A stretch of 64,000 nucleotides of DNA from Paragyromitra xinjiangensis (Eukaryota; Ascomycota; Pezizomycetes; Pezizales; Discinaceae). The stretch covers positions 434,001-498,000 of the forward strand of contig JBCAMK010000008.1 in assembly GCA_038503065.1 (NCBI GenBank), given 5' to 3'. How positions within the stretch are numbered: the first letter of the stretch is position 1; every line of letters begins with the position of its first letter. Of this stretch, positions 30,000-41,402 are shown one piece after another. The translations under genes were made by a program, and so were the position numbers. The notes beneath the pieces are model-generated. The model saw only the letters and a list, made by a program, of their open reading frames with translations. It searched no databases and was not told the DNA's origin.

Positions 30000-31276
30000 T
30001 GGAACTATCATTGACATATTTTCCGGTCATCTAGCATTAATCTCTCCCAACGATCACCTGGTGAGTGCGATAAACGAGAATTTCTGAGGTTTATGGGGGT
30101 AGTTCGCGTATGGATCGGTCTTTTTATTAGGGGTTTTTTTAGTCAGTTGCTTTTTGCAAGGCAGTTAGTTAGCTGTATACCATGCTGTCAATCAAGGCGA
30201 ACATCTTGAAGAAAATCATTTGCTCTCGGTTTCATCATGTAGGGTGTTTCGATATGTGTGAAAGAACTAGATATGGGTTGGGTAGGGTTGTAACCAAAGT
30301 AATGAGCCTTTTAGACGTCTGGTGCCTTATGAAGCTTACCTGTGCCACGGAAATGCTTTCTCTTCGTAGATATGTCTGTGTGCCCAACGAAACGGGCCAC
30401 AATCGGCTGCCTTTTAGAGGGAGGAGGAGAGAAGCCGGTTGCCACTGTGGGGGAATTTCCTAGAATACTGGTAGAAACAAAGAGGGAGCCTAGAAGTCAG
30501 GCGTTTTCAGCTCCCTAAAGCCTTGAGCGTGACAGGATATTCATCAAGCCCGACTGTCGTTTTCATACTCAATGTGGGACTAGAGTTGGGTTAGTGCAGT
30601 GGTTCCAACACATGACCCAACCTTGCATAACCCAGGTGGTTAGATGTACTTAGTTGATGAATTAATCAATCAACACACTACTGTGAAACCACACGAGTGA
30701 TACCCCATGACCGCGATCTAGATCCTAACCCCTAACCATAACCATAACTCACAAATAAGAGAATCTGATGTTCATTGCTTTTACTATCCCTAACACCAGT
30801 ACGCTTCTGCAGAGCCCAACCCTACAAGTCAGAACATAAGAAAGTGCCAAACGACCGACATTGTAACTCCCACAAGCCCCCAATCCCCAAAAAAAAACAA
30901 CCACGACCAACCACCCAAAAACCACTTACTCAAAATGATATTCCCCCCCAAAAAAGGATCGACAACCAAACCATCAGTTTCCCCAAAGAAAAGCGACAAT
31001 CCCATCTTCCCACCGAAAAGGACGGAAAACTCCCTCTTTCCTAAACGAATGACAAACCCATCGACTAACGTCGAGCTCAGTCTGCGTGTCGATGCCGCAT
31101 ATACTATGCATCGCCAGACCCTCCCGTAGTCACCACAGGCTAACTCGTATCCAGCCCATCGCTGAACCAACCCGGTACAGGAGAAAGAAAACAACGATGT
31201 TGTCGTCATATTACTAAAGAACGACCTCAGGAGATAGATTCCCACTTCCAAAAAACCCACCCCCTTATAATCCAAC

Positions 31277-32346
31277 CTACGGTTCCCACAATTTACCCCT
31301 CCCCCTCGCAACCCCTCTCGGCGCACCTCTAAGCGTGAACCCAGGATCAGGATGATTCCCACGTGGAGACGGCGGCGAGAACCCCATCATTGGTGCCCCG
31401 TTTTCCTCTCTGCTACTATCACGTCTGTGACCACCTCTACCTCTCCCACCTCGTCCACTGATCGAACCGTTTCGTCCTCCTCTCCCAGACCCAGACTCAT
31501 AAACCCTCTTCTTCTCCATATACTCCCAATTCTCCCGTTCCACCATCTCTGCGAGTTCCTGACTATCAACCGCCTTAACCCCATAAACCTTCGCCCACGC
31601 CGCAACCGTCTCATTATTCGTCACCAACACAATCTCCTCACTCTCACCCTGCACACGCGACTCCTTCCCGGGCGGATGCAGCTTATGAAGCGCACAGTTG
31701 AGGATCGGCTGCACCCACTTTGGTGGCGCAGTAACAGCCACATTCGTCCCGGACCCACCAGCACGGTTCCGACGGTGGTATCCAGGACTAGTACTGTACG
31801 TGGGTGCAGGGACGATAACGTCGGGGTCTTGGAAGCGCGCGCATTCTTCCCATTTACTGAACATTTCGCTGGGCGCTTGGACGCGGACTCCGCGGACTGG
31901 TTTGCGACCTGCGCCGGATTGACAGCGGTCAAAGTAGCGGATGCTTTCGCGGGAGTTGACATTTGCGACGTCGGTTCCCTTTTTAAGATCGTCGAGGGCA
32001 TCGAGTGCTAGTGGTGTGGGTTAGAGATGGTGGAGCAGGGGGAAGGGAGGGGGCGTACTGCAGAGGGGGACGGTCATGCTGATTGCGCTGTCGCCGATCC
32101 AATGTTTGAAGTCGCCGATGCTCTGGACTAGGGCAGAGTCGTCGGTGATGCAGTGGATTGTTTTTCGGACGGGAGGGGAGAGACGACGGTCATAGTCGAC
32201 TTTGGTTTGAAGCTCATTGACGGTGTATTGAAGACGAGCGACAGCGAGACGTTCGAACTGAGGGGTGGGTTAGTGGGGGTTTAGGGGGGGGTTTGGTGGT
32301 GATTGTGGGGAGAGCTCACTAGCGCTAGATCTCCCTTGGATTCCAT
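31277..32346 (-). CDS. NMD4: NMD4-like PIN-domain protein of nonsense-mediated decay (318 aa)
   Basis: Exons 32346-32320 (27 nt), 32257-32059 and 32007-31277 encode 318 residues. The middle region is a PIN-like fold: TIHCITDDSALVQSIGDFKHWI (first acidic strand), LCTLDALDDLKKGTDVANVNSRESIRYFDR, then EEIVLVTNNETVAAWAKVYGVKAVDSQELAEMV. The protein ends in GVARGRGKLWEP, which parallels the C-terminal RGxGxLWxP of yeast Nmd4, an Upf1-bound factor of nonsense-mediated mRNA decay; that short tail is the strongest link. Between PIN and tail lies an RGG-type segment (SGRGGRNGSISGRGGRGRGG) expected to bind RNA. Yeast Nmd4 is 218 residues, so this protein is longer at both ends. The usual third PIN aspartate appears to be Asn in VTNNE, so nuclease activity is doubtful. 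Confidence 0.83.
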
Positions 32347-33013
32347 TCTCAAGCATCTTCTGCGGGTACTCGCTAAGGGGGATGTGGTGATAGAACAGGA
32401 TGGCAAGATGGGGGTGTGTCGGGGAGGATGGAGGAGATGATATAGCTGATTGTGGGAGTTGAGTAGGGATGGAGGAGATAGTGGTGGAGGGTTATGTAAC
32501 GCAGGAGTTACGCTCGACTGAGTGATGGATTACTTCACGTAACAAGGAAAAGAGTCAGACAGTCTCAGTGGCGGCGGGGGAAGATTCCTCCAGCAATCCA
32601 GATTTCGCGATAGAGTTAGATAGCTGAGGGGCTGAGCCCGATTGGCAACAATTGCAGGAGACAGAATGAATCGTGGCCATGCAAGAATTGCACTCTCCAG
32701 GCCCGACAGGTTATGCCTTGCAGACACAGAGTTCTCACCGCATGGAGATGCAGACAGACAGACTCTCCTCCCACCACCATGTACAATGACATCGCACCCG
32801 CTACAATCGCGAGTTCTATTTTTATCCAGCACAGTTACATGGACTCCGCCTCGAATAATTCCCGCCCTGATCTACGGAACGGACATGCAACGTACGCCCT
32901 TCCAGAAGCCGGCTGCAGACGGACAGATAGGTTATGAGGCATAAAGCGGAGGAGAAAAGAAAAGAAAAAGAAAAGAAAAAAGAAAAGAAAAAAACACCCC
33001 TCCCTCGGCTGCG
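32347..33013. other. intergenic, 667 bp, with a purine tract
   Basis: This is the NMD4 promoter side and the 3' flank of the sulfurtransferase gene. A strongly purine-only tract occupies 32948-32994. Short frames on both strands (32530-32940) are not supported. Confidence 0.45.
32948..32994 (+). repeat. GAAAA-rich polypurine tract
   Basis: About 47 nt are almost only A and G, made of irregular GAAAA/GAAAAA units. On the minus strand this is a polypyrimidine run just downstream of the sulfurtransferase stop. Such tracts can form triplex DNA, but nothing shows that here. Confidence 0.6.
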
Positions 33014-34226
33014 CTAATTTGACTTCTTCTCCTTCACGATTAGTCCCGACTCCTCGGTAACACGTTGGGCCCATTCCCTAAACACTGAGTCAGCCCACCT
33101 CGTGATAGCGCGTGAAACGCGTGACTCAAGGAAACCGTGTATCGCGATCGTAGAGCGCTCATAGTCATCTCGGGCACTCCGGGCAGAGACAGCCTCCAGT
33201 GCGAACCCACTCAGGCAAGCCCCACTGAGTAACAGAACTAAGGATACTCACGTCCAAGACCCATCGTAAACCACCCGCTTCCCCGCTATCCCCGCAAGCT
33301 CGAGCGCGGTCTCGATGACCACGGCCGTGACCCCCGTCCCGCACATCAACTTCTTCTCCACCCCCGCACTCGGATCCACTCCCTTTCCCAGCAAGATCTT
33401 CCTTAGCTCCTCCCCGGACTTTAGCTTCTTCGATACCGGATCCACTAACTCGCTGAACGGCACCGATATAGCCCCCGGCACATGACCCGACGACAACCCT
33501 ACACAATTAGCATCCACCTCCACTGCACCAGCAGGCCAACTCACCAGGCCTTGGTTCCGGATCCACCCCGCTAAACCTCCCCTTCGGCCTCGCATCAAGC
33601 ACCTGCACCCCGCTCCCTCCCCCGCCCAGCACCTTCTCCGCAACCCCCTTCACATCCTCAAACCCATCCACCATACCCAAATCCGCCTCACCCACCTCAT
33701 ACTCCGTCGCCTCAACCACCTCATCCGGCCCCGTCTCAACCGGAAGCCCCTCCTCAATCCAAACCTTAAAGTTATTCAACAAATGCACCTTCTCATGTCC
33801 AAACACCCTAAACGTCCACGCAGCCCTCGGTGCGCTAAAAATCCCAACATAGGGACTATCATACAGCACGACCGTATCCCTCCTCGTAATCCCCAACTTC
33901 CCCATCGCCTCAGCAAACACTGATGCAGAAGGCAACATGTGCGGATACGGGGATGCCTCATCCTTAATCCCATCTAGATCAAAGAACCGTGCGGTTGGGA
34001 TCCGACGGTTCAGGAACTCCTGTCGTCCATTCCGTGCATCGTTCGGTAGATACCATTCCGCTGATACGGGGATGATCCGGGACGTACCCGGGGATGAGAG
34101 GGGTGGGTTGGCGTCTAGTGCGAGGGCCAGCTGGGAGGGGGTTATGACGTAGGATGTGAAGGTGCGGGTGGACATGGTGGTTGCGAGTCTGCTGGTCGGA
34201 CGGGTGAGGGCGCGGAGTAGGGACAT
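33014..34226 (-). CDS. TUM1: mitochondrial 3-mercaptopyruvate / thiosulfate sulfurtransferase (two rhodanese domains), 330 aa
   Basis: Exons 34226-33545, 33498-33252 and 33077-33014 give 330 residues. The first 22 residues are basic and free of acidic residues (LLRALTRPTSRLATTMSTRTF), a likely mitochondrial presequence. Two tandem rhodanese folds follow. The first has RRIPTARFFDLDGIKD, then YPHMLPSASVFAEAMGKLGI and the VVLYDS strand. The second carries VLDARPKGRF, SSGHVPGAISVPF and the active-site loop CGTGVTA with Cys280. CG(S/T)GVTA is the mercaptopyruvate sulfurtransferase loop rather than the CRxGR type. In fungi Tum1 passes sulfur from cysteine catabolism to tRNA thiolation (Urm1 pathway) and helps form H2S. 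Met18 offers a second start without the presequence. Confidence 0.93.
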
Positions 34227-35307
34227 GGTGGCTTGGGGAGCTGAGATGTGTAGCGTGCGTGGTTTTTGGGAGTGTTTGTGGTGGTGGTGGGGTTGTGGTG
34301 AGTGTGGCCCCCACACTGGAACCCCACTTAAAGTAATCAGCCATAGAAAGGGTCCAGCTGGACTTCAGCCCCTTTGCCCAACACCAATCGCTCTGTTGGC
34401 TTCATCGTAACTTTTATCTCTTTGATCCAGAGCCATCCATGAAAGTTCATCCCCACTCGAAACTAATTGTAATGCTCCTACTGCACTGACACACAGGGTA
34501 ATCCGCTGTCCCCAAACAATTGATCATGACAGAAGGTCAGGAGATTGCCTCCTGGCTTGTATAGACTGCTCTAGCCTTCGAGCTACAGTCAGTTTTTAGA
34601 GAGCTATTGGCTATTCTGTTTAACGTTTTGTGATTAGGATCTGGAATTGTACTGGATATTACAGAAGTGGTAGCCTAAAGCTTTTACGATGGGCTATGGG
34701 ATGGCTCAAGGGTGGCCGGCATTCGAGAAAGTGCGGATTATGGCCTTGGGGGCCTGGTCGGGTAAATTATAGGAGATGAGTATGAGGATGATGAGTACAA
34801 GGACGGTGAAGAGTGCGAGGGTGGGGCTTATGGATGGAATGGCTCAGAGGGTGATGGTAGGAATGTGTATGGAACGTAAAGTTCAACAAGATGATCATTT
34901 GCTAGACGGATGCTGCAGATGCGGCTAAGGCTTCCCTCTGTTGCGAATTTAGATACTACCTGTATCCTACGTATTCTAGTTGTAGTCTTACGCCAGAGAT
35001 GCCTTATGCGTACATCTAGACCTCCGAAAATATTTGGATTTCCCCGGTCCTTAGTACCTATTTCTGACTTCCTCCGCTATTCACAAGCAGAATACTCAAT
35101 TGACTTACGACACCAAACCGCAAGCCCCACTAAAAACTTAAATCAGCTTCCGTCGTCGCACCCCCCACCCGCTACCAACTCTAAGCTCCCGTGCGCAGCC
35201 GCCCGCAGTGCAGCGGACCCTGCCAAGGTAACTAGGATCCCTTCACATCCGCCAAAGCCCCACCTCCAGCTCACACCAAAAAAAATCTACAAACGCGTCC
35301 TTCGGCC
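34227..35307. other. divergent intergenic region, about 1.1 kb
   Basis: This lies between the divergently transcribed sulfurtransferase and APC11 genes and probably contains both promoters. The stretch 34740-34870 is G/T-rich with GATGA repeats. I see no gene. Confidence 0.45.
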
Positions 35308-35679
35308 ATGAAAGTCAAGATCAAAACCTGGAACGCGGTCGCGTCGTGGCGCTGGGACGTACCAGAAGACGATGTGTGTGGGATTTGTCGCGTGCAGTTT
35401 GATGGGACTTGTCCGAATTGCAGGTTTCCGGGGGATGATTGTCCATTGCGTTAGTTCCCCCTCTCTCTGACTGTTTGTTTATGGTGTTGACTGGGTGCTT
35501 TAGTTGTTGGGAAATGCGGGCATTCTTTTCATATGGTTTGTTTTTTTAATTTTATTTGGAATCCTTTGGATATTGTGATACTGATGGTGTAGCACTGCGT
35601 AACCGATTGGATCCAGACTGAGAGCTCTAGAGGTCTCTGTCCGATGTGTCGACAGAAGTTCGAGATTGGTGGAGAGTAA
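35308..35679 (+). CDS. APC11: anaphase-promoting complex RING subunit Apc11 (86 aa)
   Basis: Exons 35308-35449, 35504-35535 (32 nt) and 35593-35679 encode 86 residues, close to the human length of 84. The start MKVKIKTWNAVASWRWDV is typical. The RING-H2 ligands follow in order: CGIC, an FDGTCPNC insert with two further Cys, GDDCPLL, then GKCGHSFHMHC and LCPMCRQ. Apc11 binds the E2 and catalyses ubiquitin transfer in the anaphase-promoting complex, which degrades securin and cyclins. Exon 2 is a 32-nt micro-exon carrying GKCGHSFHM, so correct splicing is essential for zinc binding. The gene lies 187 bp before the next gene on the same strand. Confidence 0.96.
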
Positions 35680-35866
35680 GAGACAGGAATGAGTGTTAGG
35701 AGGAGAAGGAGGGGTTTCTACAGTTTCCAGGCGTCATAGGTTTCTCCCAACGAATATAACAAAAAATTATCTAACCGTCCCTTGCGATGAACCCTACAAA
35801 TACGTCACCACGTGACTCCACAAACACGCGAACCCAGCTCTCCCATCAACCTCCAACCACCAAACC

Positions 35867-36470
35867 ATGGCCTCCCCAAACCCCACCTCCCCATCCCCAC
35901 ACGACACTCCAACCCCACATGCATCACCCCCATTCTCCTCTTCCTACGAGACCCCGCCTACCTTCACCCCGTTCTTCACACTGATCGCGAACCCAGCTAG
36001 TACAGTCCACAAGCACCCAATCGTGCACTACGTCTTCTCCGATGACGACTTTGACCCCGTGACCGAGACCGCTATCCCGGAGGAGACTAAGCCCGGACGT
36101 CAACCCGACCGTGTCGTCGTCGTTGATATCGGCTCGGACGGGGAGACTGTTGTTGCTGCTCATAGTCTTAGTAAAGAGTGGCAGGTCGTCGGTGTTGACA
36201 CTGCTCCAGCGCCACAATGGATGGCGACCCCGGAGGACGGGGGGGTGGGGAGTGGGGTGGCGCCGAATGGTGGGTTGATGTTGACTATTGAGGGGACGGA
36301 GATGGTGGGAGTGCAGGGGTCGAAGAAGACGGAGAGTGTTTATGAGCTTGCTAAGGTGTTTTCTGAGAGGTGAGTTTGGTTGTGTTCGTGTTGGGACGGT
36401 GCTGATGGTGTGTAGGATGGCGTTGATTAAGAGGGTGATTGAGTTTAGTGAGAAAAGCCCTGCTGCTTGA
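35867..36470 (+). CDS. conserved-looking fungal protein of unknown function (185 aa)
   Basis: Exons 35867-36369 and 36416-36470 give 185 residues, with GTGAGT and GTAG borders. An N-terminal Pro/Ser/Thr-rich stretch (residues 1-35) precedes PFFTLIANPASTVHKHPIVHYVFSDDD, then an acidic segment and a strand RVVVVDIGSDGETVV. A Trp-rich linker (KEWQVVGVD, QWMAT) follows. The C-terminus is helical (VYELAKVFSERMALIKRVIEFSEK). I do not recognise a named family, although this layout resembles small conserved proteins of filamentous ascomycetes. No signal peptide or membrane segment is visible, so it is probably cytosolic or nuclear. It sits between APC11 (same strand) and kinesin-5 (convergent); that neighbourhood is suggestive but not evidence of function. 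Confidence 0.82.
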
Positions 36471-36883
36471 GAGGGCTGGTTTGTATGGCGTTTTGATCCT
36501 GCTTTCTAGATTGTTGGTTTGGGTTGTTATCATACCGTTTATATATATCACCCTACTCGACTAGGAGAGTTTTCTCGTCGGCAGACTACAGCGCGGGGTG
36601 GTTGTTAGATACTTTGAAATATGTATAGCCAATGTATTAATACCGCGGAATAGTTTTGTCGGCGTTTTCTAAAGACATTAGGCTATCAAATTATTTACAG
36701 AAATACAAGAGGCCAAAATGAAAGAAACCAAGACATGCAAAGTAAAGGGTATAGACACCATAGTTAACCAAGACATGAAAGAAAGAAAAACCCCCAATAA
36801 TACAAGTTTTTCGAAAAACAATCAATACTCCTTGCGAAAAAAAAACGAAACCATTATACGGAAACCCAAACCCAATTAAACCC
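36471..36883. other. convergent intergenic, 413 bp
   Basis: Between two convergent 3' ends; A/T-rich and probably both 3' UTRs. No feature was found. Confidence 0.45.
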
Positions 36884-39800
36884 TTATCGAGACCGTTTCT
36901 TCCCAATCACCACATTCTCCCCCGCTGAGCCCTTTGGCGGATTACTATATCCTCCCTTCGGTACACCCAACTTGGCGCTCTGACTTCTCGTCCTCTTCAA
37001 CGGCGGTTGTCCATCCTCTTCCTCCCCCTCTTCCTCCTCTTCCTCTACTTTCGCATCACTCGCAAACTTCCCTGCGGAGACTAATCCCCCGGGGCCTACC
37101 ACCCCACCTATATTCGTCCCGTAAAAGATCTTATGTGCATACCCCGAGTACCCCGGCGCCGGAAGCGAGTTTGCACGTCCAGGCTGGGCGTCGGTCTGTG
37201 CATCGATCGTTTTATTTGGCGAATGAACATCCTTCTCCCCAAGCGGTACCCGTGAGTGTTTTCGCTGCTGTAGAATCGGACGTCCGGATGCTAGCTGTGC
37301 GAGGAGCTCATCGTGTGGCAGGGTGCGTGGGAGGCTACGTGGGTAATCGTATTCGCGTTTCCGCGGGGTTGCGCCCGTCGGAGTGTATTCCTTCAGTGGC
37401 GCGGCTTCGACCGAGAGACGGAGTTCTGAGAGTGGGGCTGTGGTAGCGGCGGAGAGAGGTGGGAGGGTGGCGGATAGAGCGGTAGTTTGTTCGTTGATTG
37501 TAGCACCGAAGGCGGAGGTTTGGTCTTGGAGTGTGGTGACTTCTGATTCGAGGTGGGTGTAGGAGTCGCGGACGGTGGAGGCTAGGTTGGTGAGGTTGGA
37601 GACGAACTGTGTGTAGTTGTCTTCGTTCTGCGAGCGTGCGTGGGTGACGAATTCGTCGAGGGCGCGCATTTGGATGTCGACGTCTTGCATTTGTGCATCG
37701 ACGAGTCTGACTGTTTGTGCATGGATAGCCTGGGTCGTTGCCTGGATCGCAGCGTTGTTTCTCTCCGCTTGCTATAATCGTACTTTCATCAGCATCACGC
37801 CTCATCACTCGGAGAATCAAACACACCTGCCAATCCTCCTGCAACATCGTCTTCAGTCCCTCCTTCTTCCCCGTCAAAGTCTCAATAAATGCATCCTCTG
37901 CACCCGTCCACACATCCATGCCCTCATTATACGCCGCCTCAGCAGCCTGCAGCTCCTCCTGCGCTAGCGCCATCTCACTTTGCACTAGCTGCACCCGTTG
38001 CGTAATCCTCCTATCATGTTCCTCTGCCGCACCATTCACCAACGCCGCAATCTGCACCAACAACGCCGCACGGTCCGCAGCCGCGCGCTCCCGTTCCTCC
38101 TTCAATATCGTATCGAGTGAGTTCTGCGCCGCATCAGCAACAGTGATCGTCGCAGTGGTAGCAGACGTCAGTTGTAGCCGAAGCTTCTCAACTTCTGCCT
38201 TCTGAGTGATGACGCTGCGCTGCGCCTCATCGAATAGTAGACGGAATTCCTTCCCGAGCTGCGAGTATGAGGCGTGGAGCTGCGTTCCAAATTTACTAAG
38301 ATCTTCGACGACCTCGGCTGAGATGCGTTGGGCTGCGTCGTTAAGGCCCTTGAGGCCGTCGCCGACACGCGATTTGACGTCTTCACGGAGGATCTTGATT
38401 TCTTCGAGGACGGCGTTCATTTCGTCTTTCGCTTTCATGGTCTCGGTGGATAGTTCGGTTTCGCCTTCGTTGAAGCTGGCGAGACGGGTTTCGATGTATT
38501 TGTATGCGGCGTCTAATTTCTCGACTTCGGATGCTACGAAGGCGGCCATTCGCTCTGCTACGGTGTTGGCTACTCGTTGCTGTTCTTCTGTGAATGTGTT
38601 GATTTCCTTCTCGACGAGCTGTGTGACGTTCGTGACCTGGTTCGCGCTCCTCATCCAGTTTGTGTGGTTCACGACTTCCAGGTCTGTCATGCGTCGGATC
38701 TTCCCATGTAGTCCGGATACATCCTGCACTGTCTCGCCAAGTCGCTCGATGAGTCCATGGCCGATAGAATCCAGCTCTTCCTCCGTGCCTTCATGCGCCT
38801 GCCTCAACACCATCTCTCCTTCTAAATCCTTCCTCGTGCTTTCCAACACGCCTTCTGTAACAGCCAATGTGCCTCTTGTCTCCTCGAGCACATTCTTCGT
38901 CCCCTCCATCTCCTTCTTCAATGCCACAAACAATCTCATATTACTCTCAAACTGCTCCCTCGTGTTCTTAAGGCTATTCTCCATAACCTCAATCTTACGC
39001 ATCTGCTCTTCATTCAGTATACGACGGGACTCACTCTCCTCCGTCATCTCCTGATACGACTCGGATGTCAAAAAGACACCATTCTTCTGTCGTGTAGCGT
39101 GCAGGTCGCCCTTGAGCTTCTCGATCTCAAGCACGTATTCGCGGATCAGAGCCTTCTTGGTGAGCATCTGGTTCAGTTGCGGTTTATTACGGATGTCTTT
39201 GGCGCGCGCGGCATAGTCGAGGGTTGAGATTGTTTCTTCGAGGTTAGATTTCGCAGGGGATATAGTGGCTATTATGCAGGTTTTTGTACGACCACCGAGG
39301 GAGTCTTGGAGGAGACGTGTGAGTTTGGATTCTCTGTAGATGTTAGTATAGGTTATATGGTGGTGGTGTTGGGACGTACCTGTATGGGATGTGGGGTGAT
39401 TTGTCGACGAGGGCGTTGATGACTCGACCTAGTGTTAGGAGCGATTGATTGATCATTCCTGCTTCTCTAGCTCTTTTGTTTTCTGCGCCAGACCGACCAA
39501 TATTCTCGCTTCCGGCCAAATCTACTAGGTTTAGTTTTCCTGTCCTAAGCATGTCTTCTCCGTCCTCGCCCATAACCTTCACATGTACTGTAATCGTGAA
39601 CACTGTGTGACTCCTGCTACTCAGATCGTTACACTTCGTAGCTGCAACTTGACGTTTATGGCTTCCATCCTGCAGTAGCTTAACCCCGTCTTCAGCACTC
39701 TTGATGAAGCTCTCCTCCATGCCCTGGATCACGATAGCGCCCTTCTTCGTCGAGTCCTCGAATATCTTCACCTTGGTATTCTCATCCGCTGCCAGTAGAT

Positions 39801-40609
39801 CCCGTAGCTCCTCGTTATACAGCTCAATGAACGAGCACTTGACCGAGTTATCACAATCATCTGGTCCCAGCTTCGCAAACAGCTGATACAGCGCACGGGG
39901 AATAATCCCCGCAGTATCTGAATATGTTCCAAAGCGATCCGACATATCCCCCGTCATAGTATAAGTCTTACCGGTCCCAGTCTGTCCATATGCAAAAATC
40001 GTACAATTATACCCGGAAAGCATCTACAACGCCATCAGCAAGCGCCCCACAAACGAACCCAGAACTCCTCACCTCCTCCAACATAGGCGCCACAACATCA
40101 TCATAAATCATCGTTTGATCCGCCTCAGGTCCAAACACGCGATCAAACGAGTACGTTTTATTATTCAACGCCAACGGACCCATGGACAAAGCTATTTCCC
40201 TACCGCGGAGGCCACCAGGCGTAGACACGACGACAACACTACTCTCACGGATCTCCCTTTCCGAGCGACCGCGACATCGGACGACGACGTTGATGTTTGT
40301 CTCGTGGTTTGCTTCCTCCTGTCGGGCTTCTTCGGCTTTCTCTTTGGCTGTGCGCCGCGTCATCCTCGTTGGTGAGATGTTGACGTTTCTACTACGCGAT
40401 GTTGTCGAGCTGATTGAGATTGTGGAGCCTGCTGGGGATGGGGGCACGGTGGTTGGTATCCCGCCCATGCGGGCGTTTGCCATAGATATTTGGGCTGCTG
40501 TCATGCCGGCGCCGGCGCGGGGGGCGGGGCGTGCGCGTGCGGCATTCTGGAGAGCTGTGGCGGCGGTTTTACGGGCTCCGGTGGGTTGGAGACGCGAGGG
40601 GCCGGACAT
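36884..40609 (-). CDS. bimC: kinesin-5 mitotic motor, BimC/Cut7/Eg5 family (1191 aa)
   Basis: Exons 40609-40073, 40023-39380, 39333-37827 and 37771-36884 encode 1191 residues, close to BimC (about 1180). A basic 104-residue N-terminal extension precedes the motor. The P-loop GQTGTGKT is at 192-199, switch I SSRSH, and switch II DLAGSEN follows. The motor ends in [18 protein letters not shown], the kinesin-5 neck region, then [14 protein letters not shown] long coiled-coil stalk follows. The tail has a BimC box with a Cdk1-type Thr-Pro near residue 1031 ([13 protein letters not shown]) and [10 protein letters not shown], followed by an acidic run. Kinesin-5 tetramers slide antiparallel spindle microtubules. 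Phosphorylation at the box targets the motor to spindles. Confidence 0.96.
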
Positions 40610-41402
40610 GGCTCCTGAAGGGGGGTTGGTGATGTTGATGGCTGGATGTTGGGGATTATGGTGGGTGTTGGTGTAGAGGAGACGGGTGTTGTTTGTTTAC
40701 CTTTCTTTTGGTGCTATGGCGACAAAGGAGTGGGTTGCCAAGACTTATCTTGGTATGGTTAGTGGGGGAATTGTTGAATACTGGGTTTGTAGCTCTTCGA
40801 CTGACCGAAAATTGTTTGCTCTTTCGTGATACTGTAGAGATGGTAATAGAATGTTGCTGTAAGGGTGTGGTAAAGGTTGATCGATCTGGTTAGAGATCAA
40901 ACGGTAGGTTTCAATAGTATTTCGAATTATCCTTGATCTAACCCAAACAAGCTGTCCATGTTCAACCAACACCAGGCCGTGGTGCCATAGTATTTGCATT
41001 ATCTTCAGAGTGTCTTATAATGAGAAGGGACCAATCATGAGTAACTTGTCTTTTTAACCCTCTTTTAGACCGCAATACACATTAGTCTCGTGCCCACGTT
41101 GCAGTCGCCCAGATTTTTTCAATATTTGGTGTTTAAAATCTGGATTCTCCCTACACAATCGCGTCAACCACCCAAAATAAATAGCGATTTTCCCAAAAGG
41201 TCTGGAATCAAGACTAAATACGCATATGCTATCTTATGTCCACACGAATGCTACTATTAGCACGAGAAAATTGAAGCATTAGCTTTCTTGAGACTCAATT
41301 GTAGCCTCTTGGCATATCTGGACCATCGTCTAAACCCCGCCCGAGATACAACCTCAACCACAAGAACCCAATTCCTAACTTGACACCTGCAAACAGACTA
41401 AT
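40610..41402. other. divergent intergenic, 793 bp
   Basis: This is the promoter region shared by kinesin-5 (-) and the F-box gene (+). Overlapping short frames at 40745-40999 are not supported. Nothing else is evident. Confidence 0.45.

Larger units (their letters stand above)
25151..31276. other. gene desert, about 6.1 kb
   Basis: I could not support any standard gene here. The segment 25151-25600 probably holds the CAC2 3' UTR. Frames such as 28064-28372, 29172-29537 and 30182-30463 do not resemble known domains and sit in ordinary-looking non-coding DNA. At 30722-30750 a degenerate series of CTAACC-like units is present, too short to call an internal telomere repeat. A small Cys-rich ORF at 29895 is listed separately. 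The stretch near 30870-31060 is A/C-rich low complexity. Confidence 0.45.

Noticed and set aside
30722..30750. Telomere-like CTAACC units
   Set aside because: Only four or five degenerate units; too short for an interstitial telomere or chromosome end.
30829..31362. Minus-strand frame of 177 codons
   Set aside because: It overlaps the end of NMD4 and low-complexity A/C-rich DNA, so its composition (Gly, Phe, Leu runs) follows from that sequence.
38206..39054. Plus-strand frame of 282 codons inside kinesin-5
   Set aside because: Antisense shadow of the coiled-coil stalk, rich in Ser as expected from reading Glu/Lys codons in reverse.
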